The notes under the pieces: generated by a model | What the model saw: only the letters and a program-made list of their open reading frames with translations | Told to the model about the DNA's origin: nothing | Databases searched by the model: none | Position numbers and translations under genes: made by a program | Part shown: positions 27,330 to 36,762 of the stretch, piece after piece | Layout: each line of letters opens with the position of its first letter | Numbering within the stretch: the stretch's first letter is position 1 | Source: a bacterium | Lineage (GTDB): Bacteria; Patescibacteriota; Gracilibacteria; UBA1369; PNNO01 | Direction of reading: 5' to 3' | Length of the DNA: 48,653 bases | Assembly (NCBI GenBank): GCA_021158225.1 | Contig: JAGGUZ010000026.1 | Location: 1-48,653 of the forward strand

Positions 27330-27355
27330 GTATATCCTAACAAAAGCTCGGTCAA
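27327..27355 (-). promoter_or_regulatory. promoter of the arsR-like operon
   Basis: Minus strand TTGACC - 17 nt - TACTAT; the -35 contains the glgP TGA stop. Confidence 0.55.
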
Positions 27356-29061
27356 GACAATTTCTCGTCTGCTGAATCAATTAATCTGAAATAAAGTTTT
27401 TGCATATATTCACGGAGTAGTCGCGCCGTACAAAAACTATCCATTACCATAATTCGAGAATTTTGCATATATTTTACCCATTTCTCAGGCACACCAGAAT
27501 TATTACAATCGTAATACATCGGCACAATCTTACTATGTAACGTAGCAAGGATACTCTCAGTTACGTCATCACTATCTATATACCAACCTACATTAGTCAA
27601 ATTTACTTCATCAACCCAACCATCTTTTGTGCTAAAAGGCAAAGAACCATTTATTGCAGCCTTCATCCCACTTGTACCACATGCTTCAAAACCAACAATC
27701 GGCGTATTAAGCCAAACATCACAACCCGCTGTAAGCTTTTTTGCCAACTCCATACCATATTCCGGCAAATATACAACACTGCCGGAGAGCTCGTGTTTTA
27801 TTAAAGATTTAAGTTTTTCAAGCATGGCAATTCCATCCCCATCGTCCAAATGAGGCACACCGGAAACAACAAGGTGCACAGGCCTGCCCGCATCCTGCGC
27901 AATCTTTTTAAACTCCTCGACATCATCCAGCACGGCAAACGGACGTTTATATGCAACAAAACGCCTAGCCCAGCCAATAAGCAGCTCATTTCTTCCCCAT
28001 TTAACGCCAGTTTTGTCTTTAATATACGAAAGCAACTCGGCTTTTTCTTCCTGATGTTTTTTCCAAAATCTACTAACCTGCGAAACATCGATATTAACTT
28101 TATCCCACGTTTTTACATGTATTCCATTGGTTATACCGACCATCTGATAATCCGGCCAAATCTCGAGAGCCTTTTTTGCATGCAATTTACTTACTGCACT
28201 TGTAACTCCGGACATACGTAAAAGTAGCATAGTCATTGAGAACATACTCGACTCCTGAACTGATCCAAGTTTTACAAGATCGGCAAGAGGGATCTTAATT
28301 TGATTCGCATATCTGGCAAGTAAAAGTGAGACAAGATCGTTACTGTAAACCTCATAGCCCGCGCTTACAAGCGTGTGATTGGTAAAGGCCACACGTTTTT
28401 TAACAAATTGCTCCGCTTCCTCAAGAGTTAAATCTTTATCTTCAATTTCATGACGAATCAATTCAAATACCAGCATTGCGGAATGTCCCTCGTTTAGATG
28501 ATACACGGAAGGCTTAATCTTAAGCACTTCAAGAAGGCGTAAACCGCCTATTCCAAGAACAATTTCCTGTTTTAGACGAGCTTCTTTATTCCCAACATAA
28601 AGACAATCGGTTATTTCCCTATCAATTTCCGTATTTCCATCAACATTTGTATCCAACATATATACTGAATTTTCGCCTTGTTTAAATTCCCAAGTTTGTA
28701 CAAGCACATCATGATCCTGTATTGGTACACGGATAATCAGATTCTCTTTTTTTTCATTTAAAACAGGTTTAAAATCAACTCTCTCCGGGGCATGGCGAAC
28801 AGTCACTTTTACAACCTTCCCGGAATTATCACTATATCCTTTGTGATAATAAAGCCCAAGAGCAACAAAGGGAACCTTTCTATCGGCAGCTTCACGAACG
28901 ATATCGCCCGCCAAAATACCAAGTCCGCCAGCATATGTTTTTATATTTTTTTTAAGAGCATACTCGGCACAAAAATACGCAATCGGATGTTTCTTAATAT
29001 ATTTAAATTGCTTTTCTGAGCGCTGTGTATCAAACCAGCTACATTCTTGTTTGTAATTCAT
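27352..29061 (-). CDS. glgP: alpha-glucan (glycogen) phosphorylase, short form
   Basis: AYFCAEYAL...YAGGLGILAGD, HLNEGHSA, TNGIHVKTW, RRFVAYKRP, GFEACGTSGMKAAINGSL. Confidence 0.93.
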   Translation of the reverse strand: MNYKQECSWFDTQRSEKQFKYIKKHPIAYFCAEYALKKNIKTYAGGLGILAGDIVREAADRKVPFVALGLYYHKGYSDNSGKVVKVTVRHAPERVDFKPVLNEKKENLIIRVPIQDHDVLVQTWEFKQGENSVYMLDTNVDGNTEIDREITDCLYVGNKEARLKQEIVLGIGGLRLLEVLKIKPSVYHLNEGHSAMLVFELIRHEIEDKDLTLEEAEQFVKKRVAFTNHTLVSAGYEVYSNDLVSLLLARYANQIKIPLADLVKLGSVQESSMFSMTMLLLRMSGVTSAVSKLHAKKALEIWPDYQMVGITNGIHVKTWDKVNIDVSQVSRFWKKHQEEKAELLSYIKDKTGVKWGRNELLIGWARRFVAYKRPFAVLDDVEEFKKIAQDAGRPVHLVVSGVPHLDDGDGIAMLEKLKSLIKHELSGSVVYLPEYGMELAKKLTAGCDVWLNTPIVGFEACGTSGMKAAINGSLPFSTKDGWVDEVNLTNVGWYIDSDDVTESILATLHSKIVPMYYDCNNSGVPEKWVKYMQNSRIMVMDSFCTARLLREYMQKLYFRLIDSADEKLS

Positions 29062-29069
29062 ACGAGTCG

Positions 29070-30641
29070 TTAGTTTTGTTCTTGTTTGTATGCGGGATGT
29101 GCCACCTCACCGATTGCACGACGACGAGTCTCTTTTGCACGATAATACAGCCTAATATATTTTTTTGCCACATGTTTCCACGAGAAATCACAAGAGAGAG
29201 CGTTCGCAACCAATATATACCAAAGCGCTTTGTGTTCATAGATCGTTAATGCCTCTATAACTGCAGCATAAAGCGACCACGGATCTTTTTGTTTAAATGA
29301 AAAGCCGTTACCCTTTCCAGTTTTTGGATCAAAATTATGAATAACATCTCTAAGTCCTCCTGTTCTTCTAACAATCGGAATAGCACCATAACGAAGTGCC
29401 TCAAGGGCAACAATTCCCCCGGGCTCAAAAACACTCGGGATAAGAAGCATATCCGTACCTGCAAATATTTTTCTAGGCAAACGAAAATTCGGAAACAAGT
29501 GCAAGCCGATTCTTTCAGGATATTTATTTTGCAATTCAATCAGTTTGTTTCTATATTCCTCATTTCCGCTACCAAGCACAATCACCTGGACATTTTTCTT
29601 TTCATTAAGTAAATGGGGTAACATTTTAATCATCATATCCATACCTTTTTGTGACGATAGACGCCCAGAATAAGCAATAAGTGGAGCATTTGGATCCACG
29701 GGCAAAGAAAATTCCCGCTGAAGATCTTCCTTATTTATAGCACGATTTTCCACAAAGGAATTTTTTGTATAATGCTTCTTAATTATCGGATCCGTACGCG
29801 GATTAAATTCTTTTGTATCAAGTCCATTTAAGATACCGCTTAATTTACCCTGGATAGCTATTAAAGTTTTATCAAGTCCCTCGGCATATTCCGGAGTTAA
29901 CACTTCAATCGCATGTGTGGGACTAACCGTATTTACAAGATCAGCATAGTTAAGCCCGCGTTTTAATGCGTTTTGACTTTTAAGCTTTGGTGAGTTAAGA
30001 GTAGCTAACGGATTTAAACAATTGTCTTTTTCTTTATTTTCAAGATACTTAAAATCCCCATTTCCCTGATATTTAAAATTGTGAACCGTTAAAACTATTG
30101 GAATTTCATTTAACATATCCCTATAACGTAGATCTTTCCTTGCCAGTTCAATAAAATACGATGTATGCCAATCGTGGCAATGAATAACTTCCGGAAACCA
30201 GCCATCCTTTTCCTCTTTTAGTTTAAGTAGCCATTCTAAAGTAACTTTGGAAAATAGCGCGAACCTAATATGATCGTCACTATAGCCAAACACATTTTCT
30301 CTTAATCCGTAATATTCCTCATTTTCTAAAAAATAAGTGTACGATTCACCTTTAACCCCCGAAATGGACGAAACCCTACACTTAACAAAATTGTCTCCTT
30401 GTCTTTTTCTATTTGCGTGCCAACTATGGAAAAGAGGTACACTAATATCCCATGAGCTTATCTCTCTTTTTTGAAAGTTATCATCATCAATATAACTATT
30501 CATCGCTCCATAGCGTGGTGTAAATATCCGCACATCATTGTTTTTGGTAGACAGAGCCCTCGGAAGGAAATACATGACTTGGGAAAGTCCCCCCACAGTA
30601 ACAAACGGAGCAACCTCTGCCGCCAAGAAAAGAATCTTCAT
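29070..30641 (-). CDS. glgA: glycogen synthase
   Basis: MKILFLAAEVAPFVTVGGLSQVMYFLPRAL, HCHDWHT, TVHNFKYQG, SGRLSSQKGMDMMI, PSVFEPGGIVALEALRYGAIPIVRRTGGLRD; start moved to 30641. Confidence 0.94.
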   Translation of the reverse strand: MKILFLAAEVAPFVTVGGLSQVMYFLPRALSTKNNDVRIFTPRYGAMNSYIDDDNFQKREISSWDISVPLFHSWHANRKRQGDNFVKCRVSSISGVKGESYTYFLENEEYYGLRENVFGYSDDHIRFALFSKVTLEWLLKLKEEKDGWFPEVIHCHDWHTSYFIELARKDLRYRDMLNEIPIVLTVHNFKYQGNGDFKYLENKEKDNCLNPLATLNSPKLKSQNALKRGLNYADLVNTVSPTHAIEVLTPEYAEGLDKTLIAIQGKLSGILNGLDTKEFNPRTDPIIKKHYTKNSFVENRAINKEDLQREFSLPVDPNAPLIAYSGRLSSQKGMDMMIKMLPHLLNEKKNVQVIVLGSGNEEYRNKLIELQNKYPERIGLHLFPNFRLPRKIFAGTDMLLIPSVFEPGGIVALEALRYGAIPIVRRTGGLRDVIHNFDPKTGKGNGFSFKQKDPWSLYAAVIEALTIYEHKALWYILVANALSCDFSWKHVAKKYIRLYYRAKETRRRAIGEVAHPAYKQEQN

Positions 30642-30647
30642 ATGTCT

Positions 30648-30676
30648 ATTATAGCATAATATGTCAATCCTCTCAA
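30648..30676 (-). promoter_or_regulatory. glgA promoter
   Basis: Minus strand TTGAGA - 17 nt - TATAAT; -10 ends 6 nt before the glgA ATG. Confidence 0.65.
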
Positions 30677-30683
30677 TTTGTGG

Positions 30684-30689
30684 TATAAT
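30684..30689 (+). promoter_or_regulatory. malQ extended -10
   Basis: TGGTATAAT, 32 nt upstream of the malQ ATG. Confidence 0.55.
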
Positions 30690-30721
30690 TGCTTGCACAG
30701 TCATTCTCATCCAAAATTAAA

Positions 30722-32089
30722 ATGAAAAAAATCATAGGCACTTCAGTGCCAATGTCCGCATTGTGGAATAATAAGGTCGGATCAAAACAGGGCAATCTTG
30801 ACACAGCTTTACTCTTTTTGGATTGGCTCCATAAAACAGGCCAATCGGCATGGCAGCTTTTACCGATTCATGAGACACAGCTTGTATCTGGGCGAAAAGA
30901 CAAGCATGTTCCCTCACCATATAAAGGTTATGGCATCGGATTGGATAGTAAGTATCTTTCAGCGAATATGGGAAAAAAAATCCCATCTAAAGCAGAGTTA
31001 TCGTCATTTATAAAAACCCAGAAAGAATGGTTGGGAAATTACACTCTCTTCTGCGCACTTAGAGATTATTTTGGCACTGACGATTGGACAAAATGGGAAC
31101 CAAGCATCCGAAAATACAACAAAAAAACTCTTAAAAAATGGAATGATAAATTAGAAAAAGAGATTCAACAGTATGTATTGCAACAATGGCAACTTGATTA
31201 CGGATTCAGAGAACTTAGAAAAAAAGCTGGTAAGTACAACATCCAACTTATTGGTGATTTGTCATTTTATATACCGCTACAAAGTCCACTCGTATGGCAG
31301 TTTCAAAAAAATTTTCAGATTGATAAAGACTACAAAATGAAAAGCGTATCCGGTTTACCCAATGGTCCAAGAGCGCATTTTGGTCGACAAGTCTGGGGAC
31401 ATCCGCTATATAAATGGAAAGCAAAAGGAGTTTTTGACTTATGGAAGCTCAGACTTAATTACACATCGCAACTTTTCGATATCGTACGGCTTGACCATGC
31501 AAAAGGATTTTTTTCATACGGATCAATGAGTATTAAAGACCCCAAAAAAGATAAAATTAAAAAGGGTCCAGGGAAAAGTATGCTTAAAAAAATCATAATT
31601 TATAGTAACAAAATCGGGCTTAAATTGTTCGCGGAAGATTCCGGAGACAGGCTAAAAGAACTTAGAGATATACTAAAAAGCTTTAGAATCCCCGGAATAA
31701 GAATTCTAAGATTTGCCTATAACGAGAAAAGGGAGAAACTAACAAAAAGGTATGCAGATGTTAATAATTATCCGGTAAATACATTCGCCCAAACCACAAC
31801 CCACGATACAAGCACCTTACTCGGATATCTCAATATCTTATCCACCAAAGAGAAAAAAATATTAAGCAAGAACTGTAATGTAAAATTCAGCAATAATAAT
31901 AAAATATTAACCAAAAGACTTCGCACTGCTGTAATAAATTCTCCCGCAAGAACAGTTATAATTCCAATTCAAGATTGGCTTTTAGATACAAAGCGTATAA
32001 ATATTCCCGGAACAGAAAAATCCGTTGGAGATAAAAATTGGCAATATCATATACCAATTCCGATCGAAGAGTTGCCTGCCTATAAATGA
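30722..32089 (+). CDS. malQ: 4-alpha-glucanotransferase (amylomaltase)
   Basis: GTSVPMSALW, WQLLPIHET, FSYGSM, RLDHAKGF, LFAEDSGD, GIRILRFAY, TTHDTSTLLGYL; start moved to 30722. Confidence 0.92.
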   Translation: MKKIIGTSVPMSALWNNKVGSKQGNLDTALLFLDWLHKTGQSAWQLLPIHETQLVSGRKDKHVPSPYKGYGIGLDSKYLSANMGKKIPSKAELSSFIKTQKEWLGNYTLFCALRDYFGTDDWTKWEPSIRKYNKKTLKKWNDKLEKEIQQYVLQQWQLDYGFRELRKKAGKYNIQLIGDLSFYIPLQSPLVWQFQKNFQIDKDYKMKSVSGLPNGPRAHFGRQVWGHPLYKWKAKGVFDLWKLRLNYTSQLFDIVRLDHAKGFFSYGSMSIKDPKKDKIKKGPGKSMLKKIIIYSNKIGLKLFAEDSGDRLKELRDILKSFRIPGIRILRFAYNEKREKLTKRYADVNNYPVNTFAQTTTHDTSTLLGYLNILSTKEKKILSKNCNVKFSNNNKILTKRLRTAVINSPARTVIIPIQDWLLDTKRINIPGTEKSVGDKNWQYHIPIPIEELPAYK

Positions 32090-32144
32090 ATAGATTTGCT
32101 TTTTTATGCATCACGTAATAAACTTGGGCGCCTAACAACTCACG

Positions 32145-33947
32145 ATGGAAATTCGGAATATTGCTATTATAGCGCATGTTGATCACGGAAAAACAACTTT
32201 AGTAGATGCCCTCCTTAAAGCTGGTGGCGCATTTAATTCACACGAGACAATAGAAAAACGCGTAATGGACAGTGATGATCAAGAAAAAGAAAGAGGAATT
32301 ACAATTTATGCAAAAAATGCTTCGATTCATTATAAGGGTACAAAAATCAATATAGTAGACACACCCGGTCATGCCGATTTCGGCTCGGAAGTTGAACGAG
32401 TTCTAAGAACAGTAGATGCTACAATTCTATTGGTAGACGCATATGAAGGCCCCATGCCTCAAACAAAATTTGTTCTCTCAAAATCGCTTGCACTTGGATT
32501 GCCAGTTCTCGTAGTAATTAATAAGATAGATAAACCCGTCGCAAGACCGGACAAAGTTCTGGATTTAACTTTCGATCTGTTCGGAAGTCTTAATGCGTCA
32601 GATAAACAAATGGATTTCCCCTATATATACACAATAGCTCGTGACGGAATCGCAATCCAAAATCTTAACGATGAACACAAAGACATTACTCCATTTCTGG
32701 ATTTTATACTAAAAAATGTTCCTACTGCAAAAACCGATACAAAAAAGGAGTTTAAAATGCAACCCGCAACTTTATCTTACGATAATTTCCTCGGAAGAAT
32801 GGCCATCGGACGCGTATATGAAGGGAAAATCAAAACCGGACAGACCGTAACCGTATTAAATGCGAACGGAGAAAAACGTTCTGCGCGAGTAAGCAATGTT
32901 TTCACGTTTGAAGGATTAAAGAGAGTCGAAGTTCCGGAAGTTGAAGCTGGCGATATTGTCGCAATAGCCGGCATTCCGGATATTTATGTCGGAGAAACAA
33001 TTACAACCGATCCAAATTCAGAACCTCTTCCGGCAATTAAAGTTGACCCTCCCACTCTTGCAATGAATTTTATAGTTAACAATTCTCCGTTTGCAGGACG
33101 AGAAGGAAAATTTTTAACGAGTAGGAATATTAGAGATCGTCTTTTAAAAGAACTGGAAACAAATGTTGGTCTGCGTGTTGAAATGACAAACAATACGGAT
33201 ACATTCAAAGTCTACGGTCGCGGAGAGATGCATCTTTCTGTTTTAATTGAGAATATGCGCAGAGAAGGCTTTGAGCTCCAAGTGTCTCAGCCACAAGTAA
33301 TTTTGCGAGAAATTGACGGCGTTTCATCCGAACCGATTGAAACTGCAATAATAACAGTGCCGGAGAATATAGCTGGAAAAATAATTGAAATTCTTTCTAC
33401 AAAAAAAGGCGTAATGAAAAACATGTCAAACGAGAACGGAAATACAATAATGGAATTTGAAATACCTACGCGCGGACTACTGGGATTTAGATCAAACTTT
33501 GTAATTTTAACAAAAGGAGAAGGAACGCTGTATCACTCTTTTAGCCATTTTGCTCCACACTGCGGGAAAATCGATAAGCGAAAAGTAGGATCAATGATCT
33601 CCGGAGTAACGGGAGTATCAACAGCTTATGCGCTATGGAATCTTCAAGAACGAGGCCCAATATTCATACATCCCGTAACGGAAGTTTATGAAGGAATGAT
33701 TATTGGAGAACATAACCAAGGAACAGATTTGGTAGTTAACCCGATTAAAGGCAAAAAACTCTCGAATGTCAGATCATCCAGTGCCGATGAAGCAATTAAT
33801 TTAATTACACCGGTGCCTATTACTCTGGAAAAAGCGCTTGAATATATCCAAGTCGATGAATATGCGGAAATTACTCCAGAAAGCATTCGTCTGCGCAAAA
33901 AATATTTAACAAAAAACGATAGGATACTGCAAGAAAGGAAGACCTAG
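32145..33947 (+). CDS. typA: translational GTPase TypA/BipA
   Basis: AHVDHGKTTLVDALL, DQEKERGITIYAKN, DTPGHADFG, NKIDKP; TypA C-terminal domain. Confidence 0.97.
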   Translation: MEIRNIAIIAHVDHGKTTLVDALLKAGGAFNSHETIEKRVMDSDDQEKERGITIYAKNASIHYKGTKINIVDTPGHADFGSEVERVLRTVDATILLVDAYEGPMPQTKFVLSKSLALGLPVLVVINKIDKPVARPDKVLDLTFDLFGSLNASDKQMDFPYIYTIARDGIAIQNLNDEHKDITPFLDFILKNVPTAKTDTKKEFKMQPATLSYDNFLGRMAIGRVYEGKIKTGQTVTVLNANGEKRSARVSNVFTFEGLKRVEVPEVEAGDIVAIAGIPDIYVGETITTDPNSEPLPAIKVDPPTLAMNFIVNNSPFAGREGKFLTSRNIRDRLLKELETNVGLRVEMTNNTDTFKVYGRGEMHLSVLIENMRREGFELQVSQPQVILREIDGVSSEPIETAIITVPENIAGKIIEILSTKKGVMKNMSNENGNTIMEFEIPTRGLLGFRSNFVILTKGEGTLYHSFSHFAPHCGKIDKRKVGSMISGVTGVSTAYALWNLQERGPIFIHPVTEVYEGMIIGEHNQGTDLVVNPIKGKKLSNVRSSSADEAINLITPVPITLEKALEYIQVDEYAEITPESIRLRKKYLTKNDRILQERKT

Positions 33948-35170
33948 GCACTTTTATTTTTCTCTTCGAGAATAGGTTTTACAGAATCAAGATCATCATT
34001 TGAGATAGACGCTTTTGGTGAAGTCATTTCATCAATTGTCCTTTGTTGCATTTTTGAATTGATCATTAGCGTTTTAATGTCTGTCGGTGCAAATTGCTGT
34101 AATCTCATTTTACTTTTTTTACGAGTTATTTCACTTTTTATATCCTCGCTAAGATTATTGCCTTTTTCAAGTACAGACACACCACTTTGCGATGCCAATA
34201 AATCAAGCGCATTCCTCATATTTATATGATAATCAAATTCGGCTATCAAACTGACTATATTTTCTCTATCACGAGGATCCAAACCTTCAGCTAATTCATA
34301 TGCGCTAATTCGTTTGAATGTAGCCAAAACAACAGGGATCGTATCAGGCGAAATTATAAAGACTTCATAACCTTTTTCGTAAAAATATTTTTTATTTAAT
34401 GCCCCTATTGCATCGGTCGGTACAACAAAAAAGATCATCGGATAAATCTTCGTATCGTTGTTAATTTTTTCGATAGTGGATTTAACATTTGTACTAACAT
34501 AATTCTGCAAATTATCCGACCTTGAGACCTTTGCATCAAAAATCACATATTGTCCCAAAAATTCTATCATAAAATCCGGTTTAAATTTTCCCCCAAATCC
34601 ATCCGGCAAATTATTATTATCATAAGTTTGATAATTATATTCCGGCAATTTACATAACTCGGACAATTGATATTTAACGTTTTTCTCATGTTCCGCCCAC
34701 ATACGATCTCTTTCTTCTTTCTCTTTTTTATCACGTTCTTCATCCTCCCTACGCACTCTTTTTTTCTCATCTTCCCAAGCTTTTTTTGATTCATCCAACT
34801 TTTGCACACCTATGTTGAATTCATTCTCTTTTCTAGTTTCCTCCTCTTTAAATTTAGCTAATTCTTTAGAAAGTCTCTCTTTATCCTCCAGTAAATTTTC
34901 ATTTTTAGCTTTAAGAGACACTATTTCTGCATAAAGTTGCTTGTTTTTCCCGGATAATTCATCTTTTTTTGTTCTTTCATTTTGAAAATCTTTTGTAAGT
35001 TCCCCAATTTTAACATCTTTTTGAGTTAATTCAGCTTTCAACTGAGCATTTTCTTCTATTGGTTTATTCCCATTATTCGTACTATTTTTCCCCCTTAAAA
35101 GTATATAAATAACTCCGATAGTTCCAATTATCAGTAAAGCCAATAAAATATCAGTTATAGTCATAGTCAC
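33944..35170 (-). CDS. rmuC: DNA recombination protein RmuC
   Basis: N-terminal TM, long coiled coil, nuclease-like KPDFMIEFLGQYVIFDAKVSR. Confidence 0.85.
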   Translation of the reverse strand: MTMTITDILLALLIIGTIGVIYILLRGKNSTNNGNKPIEENAQLKAELTQKDVKIGELTKDFQNERTKKDELSGKNKQLYAEIVSLKAKNENLLEDKERLSKELAKFKEEETRKENEFNIGVQKLDESKKAWEDEKKRVRREDEERDKKEKEERDRMWAEHEKNVKYQLSELCKLPEYNYQTYDNNNLPDGFGGKFKPDFMIEFLGQYVIFDAKVSRSDNLQNYVSTNVKSTIEKINNDTKIYPMIFFVVPTDAIGALNKKYFYEKGYEVFIISPDTIPVVLATFKRISAYELAEGLDPRDRENIVSLIAEFDYHINMRNALDLLASQSGVSVLEKGNNLSEDIKSEITRKKSKMRLQQFAPTDIKTLMINSKMQQRTIDEMTSPKASISNDDLDSVKPILEEKNKSA

Positions 35171-35191
35171 TTGTTAAATAATATTATCAAT

Positions 35192-35266
35192 TGGAGCGGG
35201 TAACGGGAATTGAACCCGTGTCTACTGATTGGCAACCAGTCGTAATAGCCACTATACTATACCCGC
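35192..35266 (-). tRNA. tRNA-Gly(GCC), CCA encoded
   Basis: GCGGGTATAGTATAGTGGCTATTACGACTGGTTGCCAATCAGTAGACACGGGTTCAATTCCCGTTACCCGCTCCA; anticodon loop TTGCCAA. Confidence 0.95.
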
Positions 35267-35325
35267 CTATTTTTAATTTCGTAATTGAAGCTTTCAAATT
35301 ATAACTAACAATCGAAAAATTTCAA

Positions 35326-36762
35326 TTATTTCTTTCCCTTACCAAAAAATTCCTTAAGAACTATGAGCAACGGGAATATTTCAAGACGTCCAAATATCAT
35401 TGCAAAGATCAGAAGCAGTTTTAATATCCATGGTATTAAATAAAGCTCTATTGTACTTAGTCCAACCGTCCCAAGAGCAGATGTGATCTGAAACGAAGAA
35501 TCAAGAAAGCTATATCCAAAAAGCATAAAAATAATCGTACCCACAAATAAAAACAATATATAAACAAACAAATATATTCCAATACTCATTACCTGTTCTT
35601 CGTTAATATTTTGCTTGTAAATTCTTAATGGGATTACCGCTCTTTGAGGAGATATTCTCTTTTTTATATACCATGGGATCGCTCTAAACAAAGTATAAAT
35701 ACGACTTATTTTTATACCACCCGAAGTACTTGAGCTTGAGCCTCCTATTATCATTCCTACAAATATCAAAAGAATAAATATTTGAGGCAACAAATGAATT
35801 CTCGTTATGGAAAATCCCGTAGTTGTAATTGCTGAAATCGTCTCAAAAACAGCTATTTTAATATCATGAACAAAAAACAATCCTATTAAAGATATAATCA
35901 AAATAAAAATTACAAGTACATTTTTTTCATACGATAAGAAGAAATCCTTGAACTTGTGTTTAAGCAATTTATTGTGAGTAATAAACGAAATAGCACCAAT
36001 AATCATTAAGATACTTAAAATAATAAGCTGTGTGTTATTCAAAGACAAAGTATCTGAAATTGCAAAGCCTCCGGTTGAAATAGATGCAAAAGTAAGAGAG
36101 ACCGATTCAAACAAATTCATTCCGGAAATAAAAAACAAAATAATTCCAAATAAAGTATATCCGATATAAATTATCATCATATCAATAAGAGTCCTGTTAA
36201 AACCACCTTCCAGCTTTTCACCAAATCCCTGTGATTGATATAAAGCCATTGTGTTTTGCGTTCTACTCTTAATTTTTTCGCTTTCTTCAACTTTAAACTG
36301 AGCCTTTCTCCCGAAATAAGAAGCAAAAAATAAAAAAAACATTACTATACCTATCCCTCCAAGCCATTGTGTTTCGGCTCTCCATATCAAAAGACTTTTC
36401 GGGAGCTCATGCAATGTGGGGAAAAGGCTAAGACCGGTTGTTGTAAATCCGGAAACCGACTCAAAAAAAGCATCAAGAAAATTATAATTAAAAAAAGGCA
36501 AAAAAGAGATTGCTCCAACAAAAGGAATTACAATAAATGATATACCAACCAGAATAAAACCGTATTTAATTGAAATAACTTCAAATTCTTTCCGTTTTCT
36601 AAAAATCAATACCAAGACAATTCCTAAAACAAATGAAACAACCGCACTAATTATAAAATTCCAAATATTTTCCTTATAGAAAAACCCAGTAAGTATTGGG
36701 ATTAATCTAAAAAAGGCTGAAATTATTAAAAGATAGCCTAAATATCTGTAAATTTTTTTCAT
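35326..36762 (-). CDS. trkH: Trk-type potassium uptake protein TrkH
   Basis: Multi-TM with repeated pore segments SGFTTTGLS, STGGFAI, TTTGFSI, ALGTVGLS. Confidence 0.93.
   Translation of the reverse strand: MKKIYRYLGYLLIISAFFRLIPILTGFFYKENIWNFIISAVVSFVLGIVLVLIFRKRKEFEVISIKYGFILVGISFIVIPFVGAISFLPFFNYNFLDAFFESVSGFTTTGLSLFPTLHELPKSLLIWRAETQWLGGIGIVMFFLFFASYFGRKAQFKVEESEKIKSRTQNTMALYQSQGFGEKLEGGFNRTLIDMMIIYIGYTLFGIILFFISGMNLFESVSLTFASISTGGFAISDTLSLNNTQLIILSILMIIGAISFITHNKLLKHKFKDFFLSYEKNVLVIFILIISLIGLFFVHDIKIAVFETISAITTTGFSITRIHLLPQIFILLIFVGMIIGGSSSSTSGGIKISRIYTLFRAIPWYIKKRISPQRAVIPLRIYKQNINEEQVMSIGIYLFVYILFLFVGTIIFMLFGYSFLDSSFQITSALGTVGLSTIELYLIPWILKLLLIFAMIFGRLEIFPLLIVLKEFFGKGKK

Noticed and set aside
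29025-29612. Several ORFs antisense to glgA and glgP
   Set aside because: Fully overlap strongly supported conserved genes and lack family features
30648-30668. TTGACA 8 nt upstream of TATAAT near glgA as a promoter pair
   Set aside because: Spacer of 8 nt is too short; TTGAGA with a 17-nt spacer is the better -35
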